From Bacillota bacterium (GTDB lineage: Bacteria; Sysuimicrobiota; Sysuimicrobiia; Sysuimicrobiales; Segetimicrobiaceae): 64,000 nt of DNA. This document shows positions 15,834-25,099 of the stretch, piece by piece. The notes under the pieces are model-generated. The model had not been told where the DNA came from. It ran no database searches and was given only the letters and a program-made list of their open reading frames with translations. The position numbers and the translations under genes are program-made. Numbering within the stretch: position 1 is the stretch's first letter; the number at the start of each line of letters is the position of its first letter. The stretch spans positions 1-64,000 of the forward strand of contig JAJPIA010000030.1 of NCBI GenBank assembly GCA_021324975.1, in the 5' to 3' direction.

Positions 15834-17387
15834 ATGCTGCGCAGACGCCCCCGACCGCATGGGCCCGCATCCGTCGCATCCGTCGTGCTCGCGACTCTCC
15901 TGGCGATCACCGCCGGCCCGGTACCGGCGCCCACTGACGCCGCCGGGGCGCCGGGCGCCGGCGGCATACCCTCCAAACTGGTCATCGACACCTACAGCGA
16001 TCCAGGCGTGCTCGATCCCGGCACGCAGTGGGGTGTGGGCAGCATCATCATCTACCGCAACATCTTCGACCAGCTTCTCCGGCGCGACCCCGCGAGCGGG
16101 AAGATCGAGCCCGGGGTCGCGACGAGCTGGAAGTCCGTCAACCCGACGACGTGGCGGTTTACGATCCGCCAGGGCATCAAGTTCACGAACGGCGCGCCGC
16201 TCACGGCCGAGGATGTCGCCTTCAGCCTGGCACGGATCCTCAATCCCGCCCTAAAGAGCGCGCAGTACGCCAACTACAGCGAGGTGCAAACGGCTTCCGC
16301 GGAAGGCAATGCGGTCACGATTACGACGAAGACGCCGTATCCGCTGCTGCTTCAATACCTCACTATCCTCAGCATCGTCCCGAAGGCCTATGTGACGGAA
16401 CACGGGGACGCGTACTTCAATCTGCACCCGATCGGATCCGGGCCGTACATGCTGGGGAGCTGGAATCAGGGCGCCACGGTCACGCTGGTCCGCAACCCGT
16501 CGTACTGGGACCGGCAGGGCGTCTTCGCGCAGGTGGAATACCGGGTCGTGACCAACGACGCGACCCGGGTGGCGGACCTCCAGTCCGGCGTCGCCGATCT
16601 CGCTTTGTCGCTGACCCCGGACGACGTCTCGACCCTGAAGTCCTCGGGCTCTCTCAAGCCGCTGGTCGTCCCATCCGAGTTCGTACAGCTGCTGTTCTAC
16701 AACACCTACCAGCCGCCGACCGACTCGCTCCAGGTCCGGCGCGCGCTCGGCTACGCGCTCGACATTCCCCTGCTGCTGAAGACCGTACTCAAAGGCTTCG
16801 GTCGGCCGGTCCGGGAGCCGCTCTCGCCAGTCGTCTTCGGCTACAGCCCGTCCGAGCCGGGCACGACCTACGACCCGGCGAAAGCCCGGGAGCTTCTGCA
16901 GGAAGCCCACTACAACGGCGCGCCGCTCGTGATGCTCGCCTCGGCGTTCATGAACCCGAACCTCGTCCAGGCGATCCAGTCTGAGCTCGCGGACGTCGGA
17001 TTGAAGGTGACGATCCAAAACGTCCCGGGCCCGACCTACCTCCTTAAAGTCCAAAGTCCGCAGCACAACTGGGGCAACCTGACGCTGCTCGGGTGGTCGT
17101 GTTCCTGCGGCGACGCCGGCGGCCTGTTGTATCCGCTATTTTATTCGAAAAGCATCTGGAGCAGCTGGTCCAACCCCGAGTTCGACGCGCACATTGCCGC
17201 GGCAGAGTCGACGCTCTCGGCGCAGCAGCGCAAGGCCGAGTTCAACCGGGCCCTGGCGATCATCGCGCAGCAGGCGCCGGCCATCGGCCTGTACCAGCAG
17301 GAGAGCATCTACGGCGCCAACGCGCACCTCGTCTGGCAGCCCAATCCTCAATCGAACATCTTCTTGAACGAGATGGGGTGGAAGTAG
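15834..17387 (+). CDS. Family-5 extracellular solute-binding protein
   Basis: The 517-residue lipoprotein-less exported protein has an Ala/Leu-rich signal segment (ASVASVVLATLLAITAGPVPA) and the family-5 fold: LTAEDVAFSLARILNP, LHPIGSGPYMLGSW, LQVRRALGYALDIPLLLKTV and a C-terminal QQAPAIGLYQQESIYG. It delivers its ligand to the two permeases that follow (17437 and 18345). The start is taken as ATG 15834, with AGGAGG ten bases upstream; the open frame extends 31 codons further but lacks a ribosome site. It is more divergent than the other binding proteins in the window, so its ligand probably differs. Confidence 0.88.
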   Translation: MLRRRPRPHGPASVASVVLATLLAITAGPVPAPTDAAGAPGAGGIPSKLVIDTYSDPGVLDPGTQWGVGSIIIYRNIFDQLLRRDPASGKIEPGVATSWKSVNPTTWRFTIRQGIKFTNGAPLTAEDVAFSLARILNPALKSAQYANYSEVQTASAEGNAVTITTKTPYPLLLQYLTILSIVPKAYVTEHGDAYFNLHPIGSGPYMLGSWNQGATVTLVRNPSYWDRQGVFAQVEYRVVTNDATRVADLQSGVADLALSLTPDDVSTLKSSGSLKPLVVPSEFVQLLFYNTYQPPTDSLQVRRALGYALDIPLLLKTVLKGFGRPVREPLSPVVFGYSPSEPGTTYDPAKARELLQEAHYNGAPLVMLASAFMNPNLVQAIQSELADVGLKVTIQNVPGPTYLLKVQSPQHNWGNLTLLGWSCSCGDAGGLLYPLFYSKSIWSSWSNPEFDAHIAAAESTLSAQQRKAEFNRALAIIAQQAPAIGLYQQESIYGANAHLVWQPNPQSNIFLNEMGWK

Positions 17388-17436
17388 CCGGGGACGACGC
17401 CGTCGCTTCCAGCCGGGTCGAGCCGAGGGCGCCCGC

Positions 17437-18348
17437 ATGCGTTTCGTGGTGATCCGGACCGCCCAGGCCGCGGCCTCGGTCTGGGGGGCGGTCACGATCG
17501 TCTTCCTGGCTCTACACCTGGCGGGCAACCCGGCGGCGATCATCGCGGGGCCGACCGCGACCGCGGAGCAGATCCGACTCATCGCGGTGCAGCTGGGACT
17601 CGACAGACCTCTCTACGTCCAATACCTGGCGTACCTCGCGCATCTTGTCACGGGCGACTTCGGCTTCTCGTACCAAGCCCAGCAGCCGGCGCTGGCCGTG
17701 TTCTTGAGCCGGCTCCGCTACACCGCGGCTTTGGCGTCGACGGGCTTCACGCTGGCACTGGTGCTCGGGCTCGCCTGCGGGCTGCTGATGGCCCGCTTCG
17801 GCGGCGTTGTGGAGCGCATCCTGATGGCGGTCGTGAGCGGCGCGCAGAGCCTCCCGAGCTTCTGGCTCGGCCTGCTCCTGATTCTCATCTTCAGCGTCAC
17901 GCTCCACTGGCTGCCATCCTCAGGCAGCGAGTCCTGGAAGTCCATGATCCTCCCCACCGTGACCATGGCCTCGTTCCTGTTTCCCGCCCTCGCCCGCATC
18001 ACCCGGCAGAGCCTGCTCGACGAGCTCCCCTCGGAATACGTCCGCACGGCGCGCGCGAAGGGGATGCCGGATGGCCTGATCTGGCGCAAGCACCTCCTGC
18101 GGAACGCGGCGCTGCCCATCGTCACCATCGCCGCCCTGCAGCTCGCCTACATGATCGGCGGCGCGGTCTTGACGGAGACGGTGTTCGCCTGGCCGGGGGT
18201 GGGACAGCTCACCGTGCAGGCGGTGCAGCAGCTCGACTTGCCCGTCGTCGAGACGATCGTCATCTTCGCCGCCGTCACCTTTGTCGGCGCGAACTTGCTC
18301 GCGGACCTGTTGTACTCGGTGCTCGATCCCAGGGTGACGTTCCGATGA
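17437..18348 (+). CDS. ABC permease, DppB/OppB type
   Basis: The 303-residue integral membrane protein has about six helices. The N-terminal helix plus PAAIIAGPTATAEQIRLIAVQLGLDRPLYVQY is typical of DppB. The EAA loop that contacts the ATPase reads EYVRTARAKGMPDGLIWRKHLLRNAALP. It ends in SVLDPRV, the usual DppB ending. It forms a heterodimeric channel with the next gene, whose ATG overlaps its stop (ATGA). It follows the binding-protein gene by 49 bases, giving an SBP-B-C operon without ATPase genes. Confidence 0.92.
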   Translation: MRFVVIRTAQAAASVWGAVTIVFLALHLAGNPAAIIAGPTATAEQIRLIAVQLGLDRPLYVQYLAYLAHLVTGDFGFSYQAQQPALAVFLSRLRYTAALASTGFTLALVLGLACGLLMARFGGVVERILMAVVSGAQSLPSFWLGLLLILIFSVTLHWLPSSGSESWKSMILPTVTMASFLFPALARITRQSLLDELPSEYVRTARAKGMPDGLIWRKHLLRNAALPIVTIAALQLAYMIGGAVLTETVFAWPGVGQLTVQAVQQLDLPVVETIVIFAAVTFVGANLLADLLYSVLDPRVTFR

Positions 18349-19220
18349 GCGCCGCACCGCCCGGGGCGGCACCGGAAGGCGCCCGGGGCGCACGGCGCCA
18401 GCGGTGGCGCGCTCTCGCGCCCCCCGTGATTGTGATCGGCCTGGCGCTGGCGGCCGCCGTGGTGCCGGGCTGGCTGGCGCCCTCCAATCCACTCGCCACG
18501 AACTTCGCGATGCGGCTGCAGCCGCTCGGCACGGTGGCCGGCGGCCACGTCTACTGGCTGGGGACCGACGGGCTCGGCCGCGACGTGCTGAGCCGGCTCA
18601 TCTACGGCACCCGCATCTCAATACTGACGGCGCTCGCGGCCGTCCTGGGCGCCGGCGTCATCGGTGGAGCCATGGGCCTGACGGCCGGGTTCTTCCGGCG
18701 GGGGCTCGGTGCGGCGATCATGCGGCTGGCCGACACGATGATGGCGATCCCGTTTCTCCTGCTCGCGATTCTCATCATCACGGAACTCGGCTCGAGCCTC
18801 CCCACCACCATCGTGGCGCTGATCGTGACCACCTGGCCGGTCTACGCGCGGACCGCCTACGCGACCACCCTCAAGACGATCCAGGCTGAGTTTGTCGACG
18901 CGGCCCGGGCGGCGGGCTCCACGACCGCGCGGCTGCTGTTCCGCCACGTCCTGCCGTTCATCACGTCCTCGCTGCTGGTGATCGGGACCCTGCAGGTCGC
19001 GACGATGATCCTGTACGAAGCCGGCCTGTCATTCCTCGGCCTGGGCGCGCAGCCGCCCACTCCGAGCTGGGGATCGATGCTCGCAGACGGAGAGGGCTAC
19101 GTGGCGACCGCCTGGTGGCTGATCACGTTCCCGGGCCTCGCGCTGTTCGCCCTCGTATGGGCGGTGAATCAGGGCGGGGACTACCTACAGACGGTCCTCA
19201 ACCCGCGCCTCCGCGACTAA
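18345..19220 (+). CDS. ABC permease, DppC/OppC type
   Basis: The 291-residue permease carries the DppC hallmarks: an N-terminal helix, LGTDGLGRDVLSRLIYGTRISI after the first loop, the EAA loop EFVDAARAAGSTTARLLFRHVLP, GLSFLGLGAQPPTPSWGSML, and the ending NQGGDYLQTVLNPRLRD. It is coupled to the DppB-type gene by a 4-base overlap. The operon ends here; the next gene is convergent, about 270 bases away, and no ATPase follows. The energy-coupling subunits must come from elsewhere in the genome. Confidence 0.92.
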   Translation: MSAAPPGAAPEGARGARRQRWRALAPPVIVIGLALAAAVVPGWLAPSNPLATNFAMRLQPLGTVAGGHVYWLGTDGLGRDVLSRLIYGTRISILTALAAVLGAGVIGGAMGLTAGFFRRGLGAAIMRLADTMMAIPFLLLAILIITELGSSLPTTIVALIVTTWPVYARTAYATTLKTIQAEFVDAARAAGSTTARLLFRHVLPFITSSLLVIGTLQVATMILYEAGLSFLGLGAQPPTPSWGSMLADGEGYVATAWWLITFPGLALFALVWAVNQGGDYLQTVLNPRLRD

Positions 19221-19489
19221 TCAAAGCGCGCATATCCTCGCGAGCACCCAGCAGAACCGGTCGATCTCGTCCTCGCCATCTTGTCGGTGATCGCCATCGT
19301 GGGGATCCTCTTTACCTCCAGGGTGATCGTCGCGCCATTTTGATCTACCCTCTCCCCTTGCTCAGCCTGCCCCCCGTGGCTCCCTTCGCGTTTCTCCGAG
19401 GCCATCGGCATCCGGCGTCGTCCACGGTCGCCCTTGTGCTCCTTTCCGAAGCCAGAGGAGCGATGATGGCAGCCGCCCCGCTTACCCGC

Positions 19490-20464
19490 TCACTGCGATA
19501 CCGGTGGACACTGCGCCGCCCAGAACCGTGCGATCTGATCGCGCCGGGCGATCCAGGCATCCCCACGACCACGGATGTAAGCCAGGAACCGAGCAATCGC
19601 GGCCGCGCGGGCGGGCCGCCCGGAGATGCGGCAGTGGAGGCCGATGGACATCATTCGTGGCACGCGGACACCTTCGTCACAGAGCCGATCGTACGTGGCC
19701 ACCAGATACTGGTAAAAGTCGTCCGGCGTTCCGAACCCCGGGGCGGTGAAGTAGCGCGCGTCATTGCTGTCCGCGGAATACGGGAGCACCAACCAGGGTC
19801 GACCCAGCACGGGGACATAGTACGGAAGGTCGTCATTGTACGCATCCGAATCGTAAACGAACCCGCCTTCCTCGACCAAAAGGCGTCGCGTGCGCTCGCT
19901 TGGGCCGTATCGGCAATACCAGCCCACTGGTCGCTCGCCGACGCAACGCTCGATCGCGGCGACCGCGGCCCGGATCTCTTGGCGCTCCTCGGCTTCGGTC
20001 ATGCGAAAATGCTCGCCCCAGTGATATCCGTGACTGCACGCTTCGTGCCCGAGCTCGCGCAGCGCCGGGCCGAGTTCGGGATTCCGCTCCAATGCGCGCG
20101 CACACGCGAAAAATGTCGTGTGCGCTTGCTGCGCCTGGAATACATCCAACAAGCGCCAGACGCCGACGCGGCTGCCGTATTCGTAGTTCGACTCGGCGGC
20201 CAGATCGCGCGTCCCCTCCGGCATCGGATACCGGATTTCTCCAAACGCCTCCGAAGACCGGTCCCCGTCCGGTACGCTGCGCTCCGCGCCCTCTTCATAG
20301 TTCACGACAAGACTCACGGCCACGCGGGCGCCATCGGGCCACCGCACGCGCGGCGGCGTCCTCCCGTACCCCACAAAGTCACGGGTGCGGCCCTGCGGGT
20401 CGGCCGCGGCCCTGTCGCGCGCGGCAGGTGATCGCCCATGCGGCTTATCCTTCGCGGACGTCAT
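19490..20464 (-). CDS. PuuE-type polysaccharide deacetylase family protein (cofactor-free allantoinase-like)
   Basis: The 324-residue protein follows the PuuE/allantoinase branch of the NodB deacetylases: FVGYGRTPPRVRWPDGARVAVSLVVNYEEGAERSV, ESNYEYGSRVGVWRLLDVF, ELGHEACSHGYHW, GWYCRYGPSERTRRLLVEEGGFVYDSDAYNDDLPYY and MMSIGLHCRISGRPARA. PuuE opens the hydantoin ring of allantoin, and related enzymes act on other cyclic or acetylated amides. The start ATG 20464 overlaps the binding-protein stop by 20 bases, so it is the last gene of the IclR-led operon. It may process the compound the operon imports. The specific substrate is not known. Confidence 0.85.
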   Translation of the reverse strand: MTSAKDKPHGRSPAARDRAAADPQGRTRDFVGYGRTPPRVRWPDGARVAVSLVVNYEEGAERSVPDGDRSSEAFGEIRYPMPEGTRDLAAESNYEYGSRVGVWRLLDVFQAQQAHTTFFACARALERNPELGPALRELGHEACSHGYHWGEHFRMTEAEERQEIRAAVAAIERCVGERPVGWYCRYGPSERTRRLLVEEGGFVYDSDAYNDDLPYYVPVLGRPWLVLPYSADSNDARYFTAPGFGTPDDFYQYLVATYDRLCDEGVRVPRMMSIGLHCRISGRPARAAAIARFLAYIRGRGDAWIARRDQIARFWAAQCPPVSQ

Positions 20465-22088
20465 ACCACTCCGGGTAGTAATGGTAGACATCGTACCGCA
20501 TCCCTTGCACCGACGCCTTCGCGCCATCGATTTGGAGCAAGTTGAACAGGGGCAGCGTCGCCGCTTGCTCCATGATGATCATCTGCACCCGGTGGTACAT
20601 GTCCAGCCGCTTTTGCTCGTCCAGCGTCGCGCGCGCAGTATCGAGCAGCTGGTCGACCTGGGCGTTCTTAAAATGTCCCATGTTCCACCCACCGATGTTC
20701 TTCGAGTGGAAGTGGACCGTAAGAATATCGGGGTCAATCCCCCTCCACTCCATAAAGGTCATGTTGCTCTTCCCCTGGCGGCCCAATTCCTCGGACGCCG
20801 GCAACGCCATCGTTTGAATCTCCAGGGCGATGCCGACCGACTTGAACATCCCCTGCATCGCCTCGAGCATCGAAACGGTCACGGGGTCCGTTTTCACGGC
20901 ACAGACCATGCGGCACGCGCGGCCGCCTTTCACGCGAATTCCGTCCGGGCCGACCTTCCATCCGGCCGCCTCCAGCAGTTCGCGCGCCTTGGCGGGGTCG
21001 TGTCTGTACAATTTCTCAACCGCCGGATTGTACCCCCACACCACCGGCTTCAACGGCCCCCAGGCCACCGGCGAGGTATTCGCGGTCCCGATCTTCGTAA
21101 TGACGGTCTTGTCGACGGCAAACTGCATCGCCTGGGCGACGGCGAGATCGTCGGTGGGGAACAACTGCCGGTTGATCAGAAACATCACGGGGTCGCCCGC
21201 GTACATGTTCTTGAACACGCGGTACTTGGGATCGCCCTGCACGCTTGCGAGGTTGACGGCGGGAATTCGATAAATGAAATCGGCCTCCCCGCTGCGAAGG
21301 GTGTCGAGCCGCGTTTGATCTTCAGGAATGATGCGGAACGTCAGCTGATCGAGATAGGCCGGTCCTTTGTGGGCGACCAGCGCCGAGGTGGTGACGTACT
21401 TGTCATTGCGGACTAAGGCCACATGGTCGTTGCGGACCCAGTCCTTAAACACGTAGGGGCCGGTGCCGACGGGATTCTGGCTGAAATCCTGGCCGTACTT
21501 CTTCACGGCCGCGGGCGACACGATGCCCAGCACCACGTCGGACGCGTTGAACAAGAACGGCGCGTACGGCTCCTTGAACGTCAGCTTCACGGTTCGCGCG
21601 TCAATAACCGTGCTCGACTGGAACGGGCCGATCTCCGAGAGCCCCGTTTGCGATTTGGTCGCAGGATCCAGGATCCGGTCGAACGAAAATTTGACCGCGT
21701 CGGCGTTGAACGGCGTCCCATCGTGAAAAGCAACGCCTTCACGCAACGTGAACGTCCATTCCCGCTGGTCCGGCGACAGCTTCCAACTCGTCGCCAGGCG
21801 CGGGTGCACCTTGCCCGCCTGATCTACCTCTACCAAGGGTTCGACGACATTCATCAGGACCGCCACGGCCGAGACGTACGTCACGCCCGCCGGATCCAGG
21901 TTGTTGGGGTCCAGGAACATGCTGGCCGTGAACGCACCGCCTTGGGCGGGCCCGGCCGCAGCGTCGTGCTGTGGCCGGGCGAACCCTTCAAGGCCCGTCG
22001 CCGCCAGGCCGAGCGCCAGCCCACCCTTGAGGATGCTCCGGCGACTCATGCGCCGCCCCTGCCACCTCGAATCCGATCCCCCGCCCAT
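20445..22088 (-). CDS. Family-5 extracellular solute-binding protein with Tat-like signal
   Basis: The 547-residue protein starts with a twin-arginine leader (MSRRSILKGGLALGLAATGLE) and has the family-5 core: TPFNADAVKFSFDRILDP, PVGTGPYVFKDWVRNDHVALVRN, LAVAQAMQFAVDKTVITKI and KARELLEAAGWKVGPDGIRVK. ATG 22088 is preceded by AAGGAGG at eight bases. It lies after the two permeases on the same strand and before the PuuE-type gene, within the operon that starts with IclR. Ligand unknown; an amide-containing heterocycle is plausible from the neighbour. Confidence 0.9.
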   Translation of the reverse strand: MGGGSDSRWQGRRMSRRSILKGGLALGLAATGLEGFARPQHDAAAGPAQGGAFTASMFLDPNNLDPAGVTYVSAVAVLMNVVEPLVEVDQAGKVHPRLATSWKLSPDQREWTFTLREGVAFHDGTPFNADAVKFSFDRILDPATKSQTGLSEIGPFQSSTVIDARTVKLTFKEPYAPFLFNASDVVLGIVSPAAVKKYGQDFSQNPVGTGPYVFKDWVRNDHVALVRNDKYVTTSALVAHKGPAYLDQLTFRIIPEDQTRLDTLRSGEADFIYRIPAVNLASVQGDPKYRVFKNMYAGDPVMFLINRQLFPTDDLAVAQAMQFAVDKTVITKIGTANTSPVAWGPLKPVVWGYNPAVEKLYRHDPAKARELLEAAGWKVGPDGIRVKGGRACRMVCAVKTDPVTVSMLEAMQGMFKSVGIALEIQTMALPASEELGRQGKSNMTFMEWRGIDPDILTVHFHSKNIGGWNMGHFKNAQVDQLLDTARATLDEQKRLDMYHRVQMIIMEQAATLPLFNLLQIDGAKASVQGMRYDVYHYYPEWYDVREG

Positions 22089-22126
22089 CAACGCCACCTC
22101 CTTGCGGCCAGCACGGCCGATATGTC

Positions 22127-23032
22127 CTATTTCAGCTGCGGATCAAGCGCGTCACGTAATCCGTCGCCGAACAGATTGATGGCCATCACACTTGTCATGA
22201 TCGCGAGGCCTGGGAAGACCGTGATCCACGGCGCGTTCTCGAGATAGACGCGCCCATTGCTCAGCATGTTGCCCCATTCGGCGGTCGGTGGTTGGGCCCC
22301 CAACCCCAGGAAGGACAGCGCGGCGCCTGTGATGATCGCCGCCGCCATGCCCGTGGTGATGAGCACCATGATCGGAGCAAAAATGTTGGGCAGAATGTGG
22401 CGCCCAAGGATTCGCGCGGTGGAGCACCCAACGACGTGGGCGGCGGCGACATAATCGGTCTCCTTCGCGGTGAGCACGCTGCCGCGGGCGACACGTGTGA
22501 ATTGAGGAATCGACGAGACGCCGACGGCGATCATGACCGGCGTGATGCCGGAGCCGAGCATCGACACGACCGCGAGCGCCAACAACATGCTCGGAAACGC
22601 CAACATCACATCCATCCAGCGCATGATGAGCGAATCGACCCATCCGGCGTAGTAACCGGCGATCAACCCCAGGAGTACCCCTGCGCCGGCCGCGATACAG
22701 ACGGCGATGACGCCGATCCGCAACGAGATGCGTCCCCCATAGATGACGCGCGACAACAAGTCGCGGCCCTGCTCATCGGTGCCAAAGGGGTGGCTCGCGC
22801 CCGGCGGAGCGAGCATCGCGGAGAAATCTTGGGCGTCCGGGGCGGTGGGCGCGAGCGTCGGGGCAAGGATCGCGGTAAGACCGACCATCGCGAAGATGAT
22901 CCCGCCCACCACCGCGGACCGGTTCCTCATGAACCGGAGCGCGAAGAGGCGCGCCCGGTTCGGGGCAAGACCGCGGGCCGCATGAGGCGGCCCAATCAGC
23001 ACCGCGTCGCCCTGCACCATTTGGGGCGTCAT
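22127..23032 (-). CDS. ABC permease, DppC/OppC type
   Basis: The 301-residue permease has the DppC features FGTDEQGRDLLSRVIYGGRISLRIG, the EAA loop DYVAAAHVVGCSTARILGRHILPN, ALSFLGLGAQPPTAEWGNMLSNG and the ending FGDGLRDALDPQLK. ATG 23032 overlaps the preceding DppB stop by four bases (ATGA). It pairs with that protein and with the binding protein encoded 38 bases downstream. No ATPase gene is present in this operon. Confidence 0.92.
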   Translation of the reverse strand: MTPQMVQGDAVLIGPPHAARGLAPNRARLFALRFMRNRSAVVGGIIFAMVGLTAILAPTLAPTAPDAQDFSAMLAPPGASHPFGTDEQGRDLLSRVIYGGRISLRIGVIAVCIAAGAGVLLGLIAGYYAGWVDSLIMRWMDVMLAFPSMLLALAVVSMLGSGITPVMIAVGVSSIPQFTRVARGSVLTAKETDYVAAAHVVGCSTARILGRHILPNIFAPIMVLITTGMAAAIITGAALSFLGLGAQPPTAEWGNMLSNGRVYLENAPWITVFPGLAIMTSVMAINLFGDGLRDALDPQLK

Positions 23033-23958
23033 TGGTAATGAATGCGTGGATCGAGCCACGCGTAGGACAGATCGATGGAAAGGTTGAGCAGGACGTAGAT
23101 GAGCGCGGCGAGCAAGACGATGCCCTGGACGAGAAAGTAGTCCTTGTACAGGATCGCCTCAACCGCGAGGCGGCCGATGCCCTGTCGCGCAAACACGGTC
23201 TCCACGACCACCGCGCCACCAAGGAGGCGCCCGGCATGGAGGCCGACGAGTGTGACAATGGGGATCATGGCCGCTTTGAGCACATGGCGCATCGTGACGG
23301 CACGCGGACTCAAGCCTTTGGCATAGGCGATGCGCACGTATTCCTGCCGCAGCACCTCCAGGACACTCGATCGCACCATCCGCGCGATGAACGCGGCCGC
23401 ATCATATCCCAGCGCCAGCGCGGGCAGCACCAGGGCTGCCCATCCCGTACCGCCAACCACGGGCACCCAGCGTAAGCGCACGGCAAACAGGTAGATGAGC
23501 ATCAGCCCGGACCAAAACATCGGGATCGACAGTCCGCCAAGAGAAAACACCATGGCCGCGCTGTCCATCCACGTGTCGCGGCGGAGGGCGGCGACGAGCC
23601 CGAGGGCGCCCCCGATGACGACGGCGAAGGTCAAGCCGGCCCCGGCCAGCTCCAGCGTGGCGGGCAATTGCTCGAGCACCGCCGACGTGACGCGTTGATT
23701 CGTATAATACGAGCGGCCCAAGTCACCGCGCAGCGCCCCTGCGACGAACTGTCCGTATTGCACGACCAGCGGACGGTCCAGCCCCAACTGGTGGCGGATG
23801 CGATTCTCCTGCGCCGGGGTCAGGCCGGCGAACGACCGCAGCGCGATGAGACTCACCAAGTCCCCCGGCACCGCATGCAGCATCGCGAACACCAGCACCG
23901 AGACCCCAAACAGGACCGGGACGGTCGCGCCGAGCCGCCGAACGATGTACGCGCCCAT
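23029..23958 (-). CDS. ABC permease, DppB/OppB type
   Basis: The 309-residue permease opens with YIVRRLGATVPVLFGVSVLVF, followed by the DppB periplasmic loop (GLTPAQENRIRHQLGLDRPLVVQY), the EAA loop EYVRIAYAKGLSPRAVTMRHVLKAA and the ending YAWLDPRIHYQ. Start ATG 23958 is favoured over the GTG one codon upstream. It lies 24 bases after the Gfo/Idh gene and is translationally coupled to the DppC-type gene. Confidence 0.92.
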   Translation of the reverse strand: MGAYIVRRLGATVPVLFGVSVLVFAMLHAVPGDLVSLIALRSFAGLTPAQENRIRHQLGLDRPLVVQYGQFVAGALRGDLGRSYYTNQRVTSAVLEQLPATLELAGAGLTFAVVIGGALGLVAALRRDTWMDSAAMVFSLGGLSIPMFWSGLMLIYLFAVRLRWVPVVGGTGWAALVLPALALGYDAAAFIARMVRSSVLEVLRQEYVRIAYAKGLSPRAVTMRHVLKAAMIPIVTLVGLHAGRLLGGAVVVETVFARQGIGRLAVEAILYKDYFLVQGIVLLAALIYVLLNLSIDLSYAWLDPRIHYQ

Positions 23959-23982
23959 CACCGTGTCACCGGGCGACCCGCC

Positions 23983-25092
23983 CTATGTCTCATCGACGTC
24001 CACCCATCGGCGTTCGTCCAACGAGGTGCGAATTGCGGCGAGGACGCGTTGGGCCGCCAGGCCGTCGTCGAACGTTGGGCCCGAAGTACGCCCCTCCCGG
24101 ATATCGTCGACGAAACTCGCGTCGAGGCGCGCGTTGTACCGCGCCAGCAGTCCCAAAGGGTGGATCCCGGCATCGGTAGCCGGGTCATAGGGCGGGGCAA
24201 ACTCGAACTCCACGCGAGGTTCCGGATGCTCCACGGTCGCGACCAGCAACCGCTCGCTTCGTCGGGTCGTGGGGTCAAGGTGCCAGGCCAGCGATCCCTT
24301 GGTCCCGTACACGCGAAGGCCGCCACCGCCGACCGGCAGCGACGCCCACCCTGTTCGGAAGACCCCCTCCGCGCCCGACGCGTATGTGGCGATCCAGGAT
24401 GACACGTCGTCCACATCGACGGGCACGTTGGTGCCGTCGTGGTGCCTGGCCGGCACCAGCGTCGCACCGTGCGCCACCACGCTCGTGATCGGGCCGCCAA
24501 ACCACAGCGCGAGATCAATGCTGTGGACGCCGTACTCGACAAAGACCCCGCCATTTGCGCGAGCGCGCTGCATCTTCCAATGCAGGGGTGCGGTGGGGTT
24601 CATGAACTGGGCATTGAGCACGATGCTCTCGAACAACTGGACGTCGCCGATGTACCCGTCTCGCACCAACTGCCGCATGCGTTCCACCACCGGCGAGTAT
24701 CGAAAGAGAAACCCGACCTTGCCCACCCGATTCGCGGCATGGAGCGCGTCCACCATCTCACGCGCTTCCGTGACCGTGTACGCAAGCGGTTTCTCGCACA
24801 ATACGTGAGCGCCACGCTGCACCGCCGCTCGGACGAGCCGACAGTGCGTGTCGGTGGGCGTGGCCAGCACCACGGCGTCGAGCCGTCCCACTTCTTGAAA
24901 CATCTGCTCGGCGTCTGTGTAGATATGCCTGACACCGTACTGTTGCGCCGCCGCTTCCACCGCCTCGCGACGCGGATCCACGAGGGCGGTGACCTCCACA
25001 TCGGGACGTTTCGCAAAGTTCGGGAGATGCGCGCGGGTGCCCCAGCTCCCGGCGCCAATCACGGCGAGGCGAATGCCGCCGGTCCCGGTCAT
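23983..25092 (-). CDS. Gfo/Idh/MocA-family NAD(P)-dependent oxidoreductase
   Basis: The 369-residue protein has an N-terminal Rossmann motif IRLAVIGAGSWGTRAH, the family signature CEKPLAYTVTEAREMVDAL around residues 98-115 (whose Lys is part of the active site), and a C-terminal alpha/beta domain with GVFVEYGVHSIDLALWF. Members oxidise or reduce sugars, inositols and related polyols or imines. It follows IclR by seven bases and precedes the transporter genes, so it probably acts on the imported compound. It is distinct from the two shorter family members at 42911 and 62541. Confidence 0.88.
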   Translation of the reverse strand: MTGTGGIRLAVIGAGSWGTRAHLPNFAKRPDVEVTALVDPRREAVEAAAQQYGVRHIYTDAEQMFQEVGRLDAVVLATPTDTHCRLVRAAVQRGAHVLCEKPLAYTVTEAREMVDALHAANRVGKVGFLFRYSPVVERMRQLVRDGYIGDVQLFESIVLNAQFMNPTAPLHWKMQRARANGGVFVEYGVHSIDLALWFGGPITSVVAHGATLVPARHHDGTNVPVDVDDVSSWIATYASGAEGVFRTGWASLPVGGGGLRVYGTKGSLAWHLDPTTRRSERLLVATVEHPEPRVEFEFAPPYDPATDAGIHPLGLLARYNARLDASFVDDIREGRTSGPTFDDGLAAQRVLAAIRTSLDERRWVDVDET

Positions 25093-25099
25093 TGAGGGC